Position numbers and translations under genes: made by a program
Assembly: GCA_948099385.1 (NCBI GenBank)
Contig: CANUEZ040000062.1
Span: 1,612,001-1,676,000 of the forward strand
Direction: 5' to 3'
DNA length: 64,000 nucleotides
Source: Fasciola hepatica
Taxonomy: Eukaryota > Platyhelminthes > Trematoda > Plagiorchiida > Fasciolidae
In this document: one piece after another, positions 47,177 through 59,215 of the stretch
How the letters are laid out: the number at the start of each line of letters is the position of its first letter
Numbering within the stretch: position 1 is the stretch's first letter
The notes under the pieces: model-generated
What the model saw: the letters and a program-made list of their open reading frames with translations, nothing else
The model's database searches: none
Told to the model about the DNA's origin: nothing

Positions 47177-47434
47177 GGACGGGATGGGGTTAGTTCGAGG
47201 TGTCGATCCGCACAACTAGGTCGTGACATTCGCAAGGTTCGGAGCTGAGTCACTGAGGTGGGGGTGGTCCACTCGCGGCCAGGGTTATTGGGGGCTTGGA
47301 CGAATTTCGTTGTGCACAGAGAGCATGCCTAAAAAGACGGATGCGATTAGCACCTCAGTGATTCAGCTGCGAACTATGCAAATGTCACGACCTAGTCGTG
47401 CAGATCGACACGTCCAGCTAATCCCAACACCGTC
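47177..47434. mobile_element. MITE 1: short element with about 76-bp terminal inverted repeats
   Basis: The left end (from 47185, TGGGGTTAGTTCGAGG, on to CACTGAGGTG) and the reverse complement of the right end (to 47426) match over about 76 bases with few differences. Both contain GTGTCGAT, ACTAGGTCGTGACATT and CACTGAGGTG. A weaker match (GGACGG blocks) extends both ends by about 8 bases. Total size is about 258 bases with no coding capacity. A target duplication is not obvious. Confidence 0.82.
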
Positions 47435-47499
47435 CGATAGCTTTATCAACCTGCATTAAAAGATTAATAAGTCTAATGATTAGGAATGTAGTATTTAGC

Positions 47500-47758
47500 A
47501 TCAGATTGCACGATGTATTCCGGACGATTTCGCTGCATCTTCACTAGTGCATACTGCGGTCAAGGTGATCGTTTATAGATGGGAGATTGAACGTTTTCAT
47601 AAGACCAAAGGTAGAGGCACACACACACAACTAATGATAGCAAACAAGAAAAAGCACGTCCTCAAGGCAAGGCTAACGTAATCATCTATTCTCGCTGTTT
47701 GCAGCATGCACTAGTGAAATTGCAGCGAAGTGGTCCGGAATACATAGTGCAATCCAAT
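47500..47758. mobile_element. MITE 2: element with about 56-bp inverted repeats
   Basis: Left arm 47502-47557 and the reverse complement of right arm 47700-47756 share CAGATTGCAC-like starts, TATTCCGGAC and CACTAGTGCAT. A related repeat at 24.64-24.78 kb continues beyond the right arm (matching 47757-47820), so the true family unit may be larger than the inverted part. Noncoding. Confidence 0.75.
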
Positions 47759-47829
47759 ACTGTTGACTTCTGTGTTCAAATTTGTGTCGGGGAAGTTGTG
47801 TTTCTCATTTAGTAATTGTTTCACAATTT

Positions 47830-49245
47830 TCTACGAATGATTGCCATTTCATTGGAATTTGTTGGTAACCAGTTTTCGTTAGGTGGCAGAATTTCTTTCG
47901 TTGTATGCTCATGAACGTGTAGACACTAATGAATGAACTGAAGAGGCGATCTCATCAATGATCTGGCAGCCTAGTCGTTCAGATCCTCACTCCTTATGAT
48001 GTTCACTTTAATGTGTCGTATGGATCGTCAACATGTTCATCGATTATTTCTCTGGTTCACAACTCGTTCTCGTTCTGATAACTAGGTCAACACCATAAGT
48101 TCTTTATCGACTTGATTATTTATGGCCTTCGCAAATACTCCTTCTCACCCACTCGCTCGCTCACTCAGTAGTACAAACGTAAGCCTGTCGAGGCGTGTGG
48201 AAACTGTTTTAGTTTTGGTCGATTGTTTCAACCTGCTTGTAAAGTACCACTAAGTAACCACAAACCTTAAACATGATAACCAGTAACACATACAAAACTA
48301 ACGTTAGACTCTATCGCGGTGTTCGAATGAAAAGACTAATCTTCCTTCACTGCTCAAGAACCAGCCGATTACCTGAAGTAAAGGAATACCCCCTATATTC
48401 GCCCCCAGCTATTTTGAGAAACGAACAGTTCCTTTCAGTTGGTAAACCTTTGGACGCTTCAACTTTATTTATTGGTTTACAGGATACATTCAGCACTACA
48501 TCCACATAACTCACAGATTCCAACAATGAATACTCGTGAGAACCAGGAGAAAGCACATGTGTGGTGCACAAACTCTAGTCTACTAACCATACGCTTCATC
48601 AGTCAGCTCTCTCCTTCTACGTAAAAAATACTTCGAGATAGTTAACAGCTCTCCATCAATCCCCTGCCACATGATCACATTGAAAACCAACATTGGAGAG
48701 TGAACACTTCTTTTCAATGATTCCTAATCTTGCTCTTACACATCATATAGGTGACAGTTATGCATTTGATTAGCCGTTGGCTGGGTTGAAGTTCATCTTT
48801 ACAATAGGTATGTGGTGTGGGGGGAAATGGTGTGGCATTTGTCAGTTAGTCCGTGGTGATGCTGAATCGACCGCTAATGATGGGATTTCATGGGTCATTT
48901 CTTGTTTCTAATGCTCCGTCTTTGGCCAAGGCAACTGAATTGCCTGAACTTCTCGCTTTTGCGCACAAAGATCCGGGTTTAATAGACGTATCGCGATCGC
49001 TTGAGCCGTGGCCAGGGTCCGAAGTCGGACTCATCATCATCATCGTACAGCGGTAAACAGTAGGGCAAGCCCCACTCACCACTGCCTTTCTCACCATCTT
49101 GCACGCTGGATTAGAAAGTATGATTATAAGCGATGGACAGGGACTGGACCTACATGGGTGGGAAAAGGAAAGAATGCCCTAGTAGCCAACACACGGAATA
49201 CACAGTCTAACTGTACAAACGCACATCGATCAGTCATTCTGATTC
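47830..49245. other. Spacer, probably intronic
   Basis: No motif recognised. It lies between host exons on the plus strand if the 46750 and 55058 exons belong to one gene. Confidence 0.35.
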
Positions 49246-49249
49246 GCAG

Positions 49250-49483
49250 TCAGACTGTTTTTGATTGGTTGTAGAGAACATGATACACAACACTGAATGA
49301 GTCGTTCGGGTCGATCTTATGACCACTATCGACTAAGTGACTTGGAATAGAACTGTTGATTGTGCCCGTTTTCCCGTGACTCAACCACTTCGGGTGAAGC
49401 TCTTTGATGCATTGAGACAGGCGCCTAGCCGTGAGACCTATGTAAGATGCGCCACATGCGCACCTGAACAAATAGAAAATCAT
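49250..49483 (-). pseudogene. GIY-YIG endonuclease fragment of a Penelope-like element (PLE2)
   Basis: The minus frame encodes MIFYLFRCACGASYIGLTAR, with the CxC zinc-linker and a divergent GIY-YIG core, then RLSQCIKELHPKWL and SSIPSHLVDSGHKID with the conserved His. The C-terminal Glu region is cut off. It differs clearly from the endonuclease of PLE1, so it is another Penelope lineage. It directly abuts a plus-strand Penelope N-terminal fragment. Confidence 0.8.
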
Positions 49484-49485
49484 GT

Positions 49486-49824
49486 ATGAGGCCAGCTAAG
49501 GTAACCGATCTTTCACTTGCACTCGGTCGTATCTTGATGGAAGCCGTTTCTTTGGGATGGAAGTTCCGCTGTCCCGTTAGAAAAGACGATAGACTTGATT
49601 TGAAGGTACAATTTGAAAATTCGTTGAGTCAAACTAAGGATCTGATACCCAGAACGGATATCGATTTAGAACGATTAAAGAGTGGACTTGTGGCAGGCTG
49701 CTACAGCTATCGTGAAGTTCAGATACAAAGTCGTGGACTGATCACCAGACAACACCTAGATGCGCTGAATGAGCTGCGTAAGAACAAGGACGTAGTATTA
49801 TTGAGAACTTCAAGTATTGCGTAA
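49486..49824 (+). pseudogene. N-terminal fragment of a Penelope-like protein (PLE2 partner)
   Basis: The plus frame includes LALGRILMEAVSLGWKF, then DLKVQFENSLSQTKDLIPR, RGLITRQHLDALNELRKNKD and VVLLRTS. The last part corresponds to the start of Penelope RT, compare SDKSVYITKAEKSN in PLE1. It stops before the FYGLPKIHK region. An almost parallel piece occurs at 50630-50860. Head-to-head with the endonuclease fragment above. Confidence 0.65.
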
Positions 49825-50255
49825 ATATCAGTATATCTATTCATTGCATTTTACCAATTAAGTGAGATGATTCGCAGACAGAAAAAGACTTCTCACTCGA
49901 GTAAGTAGGGCTGTTTAAAACGTACATCCTCCTTTGGCAAGTGGGAAAGTAGTCACTAAATTTGTGTTAACTATTTTCAACCAATCACTAACGTAGTCTT
50001 AGAATTCATATGGTTAAGGTAACTGTGGCAAGCGTTAGACATCATCTGAGGTAAAGATCACTGCCCTAGATTTGTAAAATGAGGGTGTGGGGATGAAGAA
50101 TCTCTGTTGTGTGGAATTAGTGGTAAGAGTTTGACTCCCATCTTCACGCGTGGTAAACGATGGTGGGTTTTCGAGTGGCTTCCGGTCCTGAGGAGGGGAG
50201 CTGGAGATCCTGGAATAGTCGCGTAACTGGTGAATGGCGCTTGTATCTGCTGTCG
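49825..50255. other. Spacer between Penelope fragment pairs
   Basis: No feature recognised; not clearly homologous to the sequence after the second pair. Confidence 0.35.
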
Positions 50256-50498
50256 CTAGGGCCCGAAGGTTAACTTCTCGTGACTAATCCATCGCAGGTG
50301 TAGTTCTTTAATACCTTGAGACAAACGCCTAGCCCTGCAACCTATGTAGGATGCGCGACGTTCGCACCTGAACGAGTAAATAATCGGGGAGGAAGTCAGT
50401 TCGGACAGTTTCTCTTTTAAATGCCTGTGGATTGCCACGGAAATAGAGAACATGCATTTCATTCTTTCGGCTGGGAACGTTGAGTTAACAGCTATCAC
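50256..50498 (-). pseudogene. GIY-YIG endonuclease fragment, second copy (PLE3)
   Basis: The minus frame encodes a linker (FPAERMKCMFSISVAIHRHL) and PIIYSFRCERRASYIGCRAR, then RLSQGIKELHLRWISHEK. It matches PLE2's fragment (RCACGASYIGLTARRLSQ) residue by residue with substitutions, one of which replaces the first Cys-x-Cys pair member. It is truncated soon after the core. Confidence 0.75.
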
Positions 50499-50599
50499 AT
50501 GTTTTGATCAGTCGTTTTGTGTCCATATTGCTTACGAGCCACAAAATGAACTCCTCACAAGGTCGGAAACATATATAGCATCTCGACTACGACGTATGA

Positions 50600-50860
50600 C
50601 GCAGTTCAAGTAGATGATCTTTCACTTGGATGAAGGTTTTGCTGTCCCATAAGGTGACCAACTTGAACTAGAGGTTCAGTTCGAGAATCTGATGAGGCAA
50701 ACTGAAGATCTATCACCACTGTTGGAAATGGATCTCGAAAGATTTAAAAGCACCTTGGTGGTATACGCCTACAAGTACCGCAAAGTAGTGTTTCAAAACC
50801 GTGGTTTGCTAAACGGCAACATTTTCTTGCGCTGAAGGAACTAAGAAGAAAAAGTTGATT
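50600..50860 (+). pseudogene. Penelope N-terminal fragment, second copy (PLE3 partner)
   Basis: Frame-broken plus-strand coding parallel to 49570-49800: LEVQFENLMRQTEDLSPL, then MDLERFKSTLVVYAYKYRKV and FQNRGLL, compare LKVQFENSLSQTKDLIPR and LERLKSGLVAGCYSYREV in the first copy. A stop appears before the first block and after the last one. It shows that the head-to-head pair was duplicated or inserted twice. Confidence 0.68.
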
Positions 50861-50869
50861 GTTGCCAAA

Positions 50870-53351
50870 GCAAGATAATGGGTCTGGCGTCGCCCTGATG
50901 GACAAAGAAGATCATTTCTAAAATCTTCCACAATTAATTCAAGATCCAACTAATTTCTTTGCATGCCACAGAAGAAAATGTAAGTGAGAAAACAGAAACC
51001 AAACTAGCTAGTAATGACAAAGCCGTCATTCTATGAATTGGCGTATGGGCAGGAAGAGCCTAGCGTCGGTGCCGGCTTGGGTTTTCTTAACCCGACATCC
51101 TGGTTGCTACATTAGGAATGTGTATTGTCATTGCTTACGTATAGTACCTATAACTCAGAATCAGAACCGCCAGTGAAAATGTCATCTGGCGTTACTAATC
51201 ATCTCCGGCAGATCCTAACAACAAAAATATACGGACACAGTGGAAACAAACATCAAAGGTTGGATGACGAGAACAGAAACATTATTGAACGACTTCTCGT
51301 TAGTTGTCTCTTTCAATTTCCCCGTTGCGGTTTTTGTATCATATCCACCAGCAGGCCGTTTCAGATATAAATATATATTCGCATACTTTGAAGGTATTTT
51401 GTGTTTTCTGTTTAACTTGCGGAGTTTGTGTTAGTTTGATTAATTATCTATCGGACCAAACTAGCGGTAGATTCCAAAGCAAAATGGCAAATACTAATAA
51501 TAGCGTTCTAGATAGACACAAAAGACCAAAGTTCTTCTACCGCAGCTTTTTGTAAATCTTTGACATAAACACTAAAACTGACTGGTGGCAACACACCTTA
51601 CTTGGCAATTCAAGGCAACCAACCCAAATAGGGTGTCACCTGCTGCACATCGGAACTTTTCAAGGTTTCGCATCAGCTCGTAGAGCACAATAAATCAGTT
51701 GCTGAATGAGACCCTCACTTCAGGTTAACGAAGTGTCCTCGTTCTTCATTATTTCAATCAACAATTGAAGTGATGACATAAATTTAGTGGAACCTAAGCG
51801 ATTCATACCCAAAATAAGTGTCATTTTCATCACCGTCGCCAACAACAATAACCCAATAATGAAAATAGTGCCTCTCTACCTACTTATTCATACGCAGTTA
51901 TGTAAACGATTTGCTATCATTATTTTGATGAAACAAGCCAGAACAGATACCGTAACAACGTTCAATCACTTCAGTTTTTCCAAAAGAATCTCAGATCTGT
52001 GGGCCTTTCGTAAGTTTACCCGATGCATTTTCCTAGACGTTCCACTGTCATCGCTTGGACATTCGTGGGCAGAAGAGCCTTTGTGTACAGCCCTTTGAAC
52101 ACGTCACCTAGATTTTTTCACAGTGATCACTTACGGTAATGATTCAAGTCAGGAATAAAAATACTGTTGTATTCACTCCGCGACAAACGATACGGATAAT
52201 TCCATTTCCATCTGATATGTCAAGACTGGTCGTCCACTGTAATAATACTGTTTTACTATGCGCTACTCAGTAGATGCTACATTTCATTCAAAACACTTTT
52301 TTATCATCACGGTCATGGTGTTTTCTGTCTTATAGTCTCCATTTGAAGAAAACTGTTGAAAGATGTCATGTAATACTACACAGTCCACTTATAAAATATA
52401 AAAAGCCACTAATTCTGCATTGACCGAGGGAGAACTGAGTTGGCCCTCGAGCTCAGATCGCATCCAGAGTGGATTTGGTTAACTTCAAAACTGAGCAAAA
52501 GTGCCGGAAGAAAAAAATGCCATTGACGGCGCGATTTCTTATTATTTTTTAATTTGCTCCATACATTCGAAGGCGAATAATACAACGACGAAAAGTTCCT
52601 TAGTTTTTTATTGTCCATGTGAATTCATTGCAGTTGTCTCCGTAACTCACTGTAGACAAAACAGGACAACCAACTGGTTGACACATTTTATTATCTGTAT
52701 TAATAATAATCCTAATAATAATAATAATAATCTTCACCTTGAACCTCGAACACCAAAGTGCAATTTTAGTTGAAATTTCAGTTTGTATTTCCTTGGATTC
52801 TATTGGACTAGATAAACGCTTTAGCCCACACTGTAACGCATCTAGTTAATTCACAAGCAACTTGTTTTATTTTCCATTTTGCGTCTTTGTTCTCAATTTT
52901 CCTTAGTTTTTCTTTTTCCTCCTTGATGGTCTGAATCATAAGGGTGAAATATGTGTACTGTTGGTTTTGATGTCATCATCTCATTTATGGCCTCTGAATC
53001 TTGCCAACGATCTCCTTTATCTATTACGTCAAAGCTGGATTTTCAGGTTTCAGGAGCGTTCCAACGCCAACATTCAGAGATTTCAGATCCTCCTTGTCTG
53101 CGCTGGTTCACCTGTCAAGGGGTGCACAGAGGGGAAGCTATTTCGTCAATAAGCATTTTCTATTAGCCGCAGGTGAGATTTGTGGACCAAGTAGAGACAA
53201 AGAATCAAAATTATATTCCATGGTAACAAAGCAGACTTCAGGTCAGAGTAGTTTCTCTCGTTGATCAATCCATATAGACATATTCATAGTGCTGGTGTTT
53301 AAGAAGCAGAAATCTTGAATACAATTATCAAACATATTTATCCACTTCGTG

Positions 53352-53352
<1 letters not shown>
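50870..53352. other. Spacer, probably intronic
   Basis: A short TAA repeat lies at about 52700-52732. Open frames at 51787-52098 and 52951-53264 have no recognised domain. Confidence 0.35.

Positions 53353-53414
<62 letters not shown>
53353..53414. repeat. (TA)n microsatellite
   Basis: About 62 bases of TA. No SINE core is recognisable next to it. Confidence 0.97.
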
Positions 53415-53417
<3 letters not shown>

Positions 53418-54359
53418 GTTCCGTGTACATGCACAGTGCCTAGGCCACAACATGAAACTGGGGAGAAGAAATATTTATTACGAAGGAAGGTTGGTCGTTC
53501 TCCCAAAAACGCTTGATGATCTTGACAGTTTTTCTGTTTATCAGTAAACAATTGATCGCGGGAGTTTAATAAGCACGCTGCGAAACATTTTCGCTACCTG
53601 TTTGGATTCTGCAAAGCGTCCACATTTAACGGTTTTCGAGTAGTCATTTTGATTTTCTAATTTGCAAATCTATTTCGAAGAATGTTTTATTCGGGTCCAT
53701 ATGTGTTCGTATAACCCTCGTTCGTGAGCTTTTGTTTCTTTCTCGATTTCAAGCTAAGTTGGATTGCCCAGTTTGTGATTTCGTGTACGCGTTCTTCTTC
53801 AGTTTGATACGAGTCAAAAACCTCGGAAAGCCATCTCGATTGTCGCATTCTATTATACCGTTCGTACGACTACGGGGTTATGACTTTGTGACTTCGAAAA
53901 TCGCCGATCATTCCGGCAACGGGCACATCACATGTGCCACGTTGTTCCACCCCCCCCCCCCCACCCCCTCCCCTCCTATTCCCTCAGTAAATTGTTCGCA
54001 TTGGTGTTTGACGTATCCTTTAGCTCTTGTGGATTCTGATGAGTCTTCGAAATGCACCCTACAATTAACACATGTCGAGCATATAAGATGATTTGCACGA
54101 TCAGTTCAGTGGCAAAAAAAACTTAAACTGCGCCATTTTGATCAACCAACATGTGAGGTTCTCATGCGCAGCCGATCATTGTTCTCATTTCTCCTGCATA
54201 CGCGTTCCCATGTTCTGTTCAGTTAAACATCACCAAGTTACCTGCAAAGTCGGTTGAAATGTATTTTGGATGTACCAGAAGGGCTATCCTTTAAAATCAG
54301 GTTCCTGATCTTGTGGTGAATAGTAATTCGAATTACTTTCTTCTATTAGCAGCTGTGTA
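53415..54359. other. Spacer with a C-rich tract
   Basis: A C run at about 53949-53962 continues as a pyrimidine tract to 'ccctcag' at 53989, which could act as a 3' splice site. The downstream frame is short and unrecognised. The ORF 53732-54091 spans the tract and is probably fortuitous. Confidence 0.35.
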
Positions 54360-54770
54360 CTTACAAAAGCCCTTTACATACATTTAGGTTGGTTATAGGC
54401 TTTGAGTGGGTTTTATTCCAATCCACTGAAATTTCAATACCAAAGGACTGACTGTAGTTCTGGCACTTCCGTACTCCGGTTGACTGTGAAGCATCCCGCA
54501 ATTCAATCCACTGTGTTGGTTGGTAATTTTTTATTGCATGCTTGCGCATGAGTGCAATAGAAAGGGTGTACTCCACAGCCACAAAGATCCACTGCTTTAT
54601 AAGGGAAAATCGGCAGCTAGACCCTGAGACCTGAAATGAAGAACCGTATAAGGTTCCAATCAGTCAGGCGTTGCAACGAGCCGGGTGATAGTCGATTATT
54701 GTCTATCACTAGAATAACCCCTGATGGCGGGGGTCCAAACCCCTAAACTCAACTGTGTCATCAGTTTGTC
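54360..54770. repeat. Dispersed repeat G, copy 1
   Basis: Shares blocks in the same order with 58500-59215: 'catgagtgcaatag...actccacagcc' (54549-54584) with 58670-58706, and 'gaaccgtataag...gagccgggtgatag...ctatcac' (54642-54710) with 59082-59150. It contains a B-box-like GGGTCCAAACCCC near 54735, so it may be a third tRNA-related SINE. Divergence is high. Confidence 0.5.
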
Positions 54771-55057
54771 ATCTGTTAAACCCGATTTCTCATGTTGATA
54801 TCGCATGGTAATTACTAAACTTCTGGGACTCTTACTAGGATCGGTCTATGGGACGATGATTCCCATGCACTGTCTGTACCCAGCTGGTTTATCCATCATT
54901 TTTCTTATCTGTCATTGCTTATCCTTATAATTTTCAGGCTATTTTTCGTAACTTTATAACACTAAACTTAGTGGCCATTTTAACTTTCTCCTCCCCTATT
55001 AAAATTTTACAATTCTCCAACGTTCGCTGTCTTGTCAAATCAAACTTACCAAGACAG
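54771..55057. other. Intronic spacer before host exon
   Basis: AT-rich with a pyrimidine-rich part; no feature besides the acceptor at its end. Confidence 0.4.
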
Positions 55058-55252
55058 TAGATTTAAACCCGGATCTTGGTGAGATGTGTCGTTGGGTCGA
55101 AAGTATTTGGACCCGTTTGTACATGAGTATAAAATGGCTTGGCTTGAACCGAGGTCAATGTCTCATTTCGGACTCTCAAGAACTCTCTCAGCTACCCACG
55201 GACCTATTTCCCCAGTTTCATTGCACTGATCCAAACGGTCAACCGAAAACAG
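55058..55252 (+). CDS. Host gene exon 2 (family unknown)
   Basis: Bounded by AG (CAAGACAG, or the alternative TAG three bases later in the same phase) and GT (ACAG then GTTAGC). The frame is fully open: DLNPDLGEMCRWVESIWTR, then LYMSIKWLGLNRGQCLISD and LPTDLFPQFHCTDPNGQPKT. It ends after the first base of a codon and joins in phase with the exon at 55294, giving a Gly codon at the junction. The tryptophan-rich helical style suggests a large helical scaffold protein. I do not recognise the family. Confidence 0.7.
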
Positions 55253-55293
55253 GTTAGCGTTTCTGCATTTCATTCGACCTCTGATTGGATTAG
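55253..55293 (+). other. Very short intron (41 nt)
   Basis: Begins GTTAGC and ends GGATTAG. Removing it keeps the reading frame open across both exons, while reading through it meets a frame change and stops. Introns of this size are known in flatworm genes. Confidence 0.68.
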
Positions 55294-55462
55294 GTGAATC
55301 CAGCTGGAGCGAGATTGCCAAGTCCCTAATTACCGCACGATCAGATGAGAATACCGAGCATCAAATCGCCGAACTACTCAATCCGGACGTTTTCTCATCG
55401 TTTCCCGCATTCACCTCGTTTTTGCAAGAGGATAAAAAGGCAAATTACTATGAAATGCTCAA
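55294..55462 (+). CDS. Host gene exon 3 (family unknown)
   Basis: Starts GTGAATCC after TAG and ends CTCAA before GTGAGT, a strong donor. The open frame reads ESSWSEIAKSLITARSDEN, then HQIAELLNPDVFSSFPAFTS and FLQEDKKANYYEML. It ends after two bases of a codon. The exon at 60929 begins with the one base needed (AA plus A gives Lys), so the two join in phase across a 5.5-kb intron. Predicted soluble and helical; no signal peptide or membrane segment seen. Confidence 0.7.
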
Positions 55463-58400
55463 GTGAGTAATTGCTGTTGTCCTTTGTCACATACATTATT
55501 TCACTGCATATATCCGTTTACCTTCCTACTACCCTTAGTTAAGTAAAGACACGCGATGCTAGTTCAGGTTTCAGCCAAACTTCCCATCTGGTACCTTTCT
55601 TATTGATCTATCCTACAGAATGGGATGAGGATCTTTTTTCGGGTTATCTATGAATAAATGAAATTGCCTTGCGGTATTGAAACCAATTTTTGGACTTATT
55701 CTGTGGTATCATTATTAGCTGCAGTCGTCAAATAATATGGAAAACATACATTTTCTGTAAAGGATTACATTGGGAATTATGACACCACTTGTGTTGGATA
55801 TTGTTATTTGGTCCTCAGTTGTCTTCCTGCTCCAAAAAGATTTTCTGTTTGTTAAATACAGATCTTCAGTCTCTCTAATTAGTCTGATGTTTTTCTATCA
55901 ATTTGTACAAAGAATAGGCCCACATTACGATGGTGACTGCCAGCTTCCTGCTGCAATATTCTACCGCACCGTTTTCACGTGGTGACCGCACTGATAACAG
56001 TTTTAGCTGAGAATACGATGAATACCAAGTCGAATGTTCCAGAAGTGCATCCACTTGTCATTGACATAACAGAAGCCGCCTTCAGTGCGATCACTAGGTG
56101 ACTCTTTGCATCGCATGTTTGAACGTAAACTTGTGAGACTTAACACTAAGAGAAGCTCAATATCATGATTGATGTTCCAGAGTTTATCTGTTATTTATGA
56201 GTAACCTTAACTCAGTTTCACCAGATAAGTCGATTTTTATGAACTTGAAGTTGGAACTGATCAGAACCGTAGCACACAATGCTAAAGCTACGCTGCACTC
56301 TATTCAGACTAAAATTGTCTCACTAGACGTTAAACTGTAATTTGCCTAATAATAGTCGAGTTTAGATCTCTCAAGAGAAATTGAAAATAACTGTTGCGAT
56401 TTTTTAATCACGGGGCAGATTGACACTGAGCTAAATTCAATCCCTGGAAATGGTAATGGTATCAAGTATGTTTTTCGAGGTCGTTTTGTTTTCATTTAGG
56501 TTTTTCATCACTACGGTTTCTTCCTCACTTCACTGGTTCTTTCGATGTGCTTGACCGCCCGATAAACAGAAGGGCGTCTAAAGAATGTTATCCATCTATT
56601 AATTGTGATCATTATTGTTACTAAGTAACCGTTAGTCTGTAGGTGTTTTAACCAAATCAATAGTCGGAAAAGCTTCTTAAAGCTCAAACTGCCCTTTCAA
56701 GAGCAATTGTCGGGGTTTTTTCCTGGATCAAGTTGATTGTATAACAATAGGCTTAGAAAATATCTCAATTTGTTGGTCCGCACCCACACATTGTAAATCC
56801 CATTTTACACCTTGTCTCGTTTCTGTAGTCATTCATTTACCAACCTTCCCATCACGGTTTTGGTGGTGTCTTCAGTTCACTGTACCAGGTTCCATAAGCG
56901 CTTTGTTGCTACGTTTTTGGACTAAATGCTGAAAGTAAGTGAAAGACAGCCACTAGAAGAAAGCTACGCTCGGAATCGAACATCATGTGCTTCTTAGTTT
57001 TTAAGTTACTCCTACCTTCAACATGAACTGTACAATAATCGAACTGGGAATTTTGAATACTGACTTTAGCGACGCAAAATGCTATGAGCAATGGTTATTT
57101 TCAGAAGCGCTCGTCATTTGTCAATTGTTGTCTGTGCTGATGTTGATGCCATTCTGTATCAGTCTGACAGCAGGTTTTCACATACTTGCGGTAGGTGGTT
57201 TCAACCGTTGCATTGTAGCAGTGCACCACCAATCCTCGATACTAGTCTCTTGCACAGGTGCATTCAGGAAATGCTCATCCCAATTTCAGTCTGTAATTCC
57301 TGGAATAAGATGTCGGATATGCATAGCTTGGGGATGTGATGACAAGAATCACGTCAAGGGTGTTCTTTGTGCTTAGTTACAGTAAAGTTCATTTAATGCA
57401 TTCACAATTACGCACAGGTTTGCCAGAGAACCGATTCTTTCTTTAATGAACTTTTAATCGTGATTATGAACCAAAAATTCCGAAACCAATCCTGAATAAC
57501 ACAGGCTTGCAACATTGGTAACTTTGTTTCATTATAGCGGGAGAAAACACGATGCTTCTTTTGAAAAACCCAGACTTTTTTGTCTGAGGGTAAAAGACAT
57601 GCTTCTCTCTATTTCGGCTCATTTCAATTCTTCCCTAACGAAAAAATCCTTTATTGAATTGTCTTAGAAGACTTAAACCATAAATCTCATTGGCCGGGTT
57701 GGTTTCGGTTCTCTGAAAAATAGATAATTCAAAATTTTTGGCTTACGAGTGCTCGTTTATCCTCCACCGGTTGTGCATTTTCCACTCATTGGCACTGATT
57801 CTCACTTCCGTGGGGACATTCAGTGCGCATGAATATATGGAATGAAAAATCGTACGAACCAGGACCCAAGAAACGATACACTCTATTGTGTGTCTAATGT
57901 GGTCCGCATGGCTTCCGCTTCCTTCGTTGCACAGTTGTGCACCGTCGCAAGCTGGATCAATGACGTTTACTCGGCGCGCACACAGGTATTTGTACAGGTA
58001 CCGCGAGCGCAATGTGAAAGTGAAATAAGACAGACAGAGATCGTGAAACACCACGTTGCTGTCATCAGTTACGCAAAATGCAACTGTTTATCTTGTGCAC
58101 AACAGCTCATTTGAGCTGATTTCTTCATCGATTGGAGCCGTAAACGGTTTGTTTTCGATGATAATCATTTTGGGGCTTTCCTCGAGTGTGAGAATAATAT
58201 TCATCCTGAATTAGCGGATTAACACATCGCACTAGCGAACATCTCATGCACCACGCTCATCGCATAGTAACAAATATGACTCCAGACACGACGCATTTTG
58301 AATAATATTTGATGCCATAGAGGTGATCTTAAAAACAAACAACTGATCAATCCCAATCTACTCACAGTTTGTGGGATTAAATTGAGGTTCCTGACCCAGA

Positions 58401-58499
58401 ATATCACACAGAATTCTCAACTAAAATATTTTTTTCTCATTGCGCTGAATAAATCATGAGGATGAATAAACTCACTTACTATTAGGATAACCTGCATTG
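55463..58499. other. Large intron, first part
   Basis: No element recognised; open frames at 55770-55985, 57023-57376 and 57842-58114 lack family motifs. Confidence 0.4.
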
Positions 58500-59215
58500 C
58501 ACATATGTTGTGACACAATACTGCAATGTACTTCAGTTTCATTCGTAATTGAGTGTTTATTGGCTTCATGTTGTCCACAGGAGCTTCCATATTTGAACGC
58601 TTGTCCTGGGGGGAGGGAGGGAATGAGTACTCAGGATCGATCTCCATGACTGTTTCATTACATGTTTGCCCATGAGTGCAGTTGTAAAGGTATACACTCC
58701 ATAGCCTCAAATTACCAGTGCGCCATTATGGATAACCGGATGCTTAACTGTGAGAGCTGAATGTACCCGGCAAATGGAGCGTAATTGAATGGCTCACACC
58801 CAGACTACGCCCACCAGGAGCTGACTAGACTAGAAAGGAATTGGAAGGACGTATTCTGTGATATTTGATTAGTACGAACTCCTTTATATATAACAGCCTG
58901 GCATACAATTATTGGCAGATAGCGTACTGACCAGTCGCAAAGCGACTCCACTGTACCTGCACCATTTGACTGCCAAGCCCCGATTTCATTTATTTGGTTT
59001 CATACTGGAAATTAATCTATAGCTCGGTGCGTCACGTCTAGAGGCATTCAAATCGACATAATAATCCTGAAACTTGGAGTGGAGAACCACATAAGAACCC
59101 AGTAGGCCAAGCGTAGTTGCGAGCCAGGTGACAGTGGATTACAACCTATCATCAAAGCGATCAGCAGTGCCAGAATTCGAATCTTTGATATTCGGGATGG
59201 AAGGTAAAAGCCCTA
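58500..59215. repeat. Dispersed repeat G, copy 2
   Basis: Homologous blocks to 54360-54770 as described there, but with a longer middle part (58745-59060) not shared. A TTCGAATC sequence near 59180 is similar to a pol III B box. Confidence 0.45.

Noticed and set aside
54030..54060. Another hammerhead (CTGATGAG followed by CGAAA)
   Set aside because: Only about three bases separate the strands, leaving no room for stem II, and no stem I partners are present.
53732..54091. Proline-rich protein across the C tract
   Set aside because: The proline run comes from the poly-C/pyrimidine tract; no domain around it.
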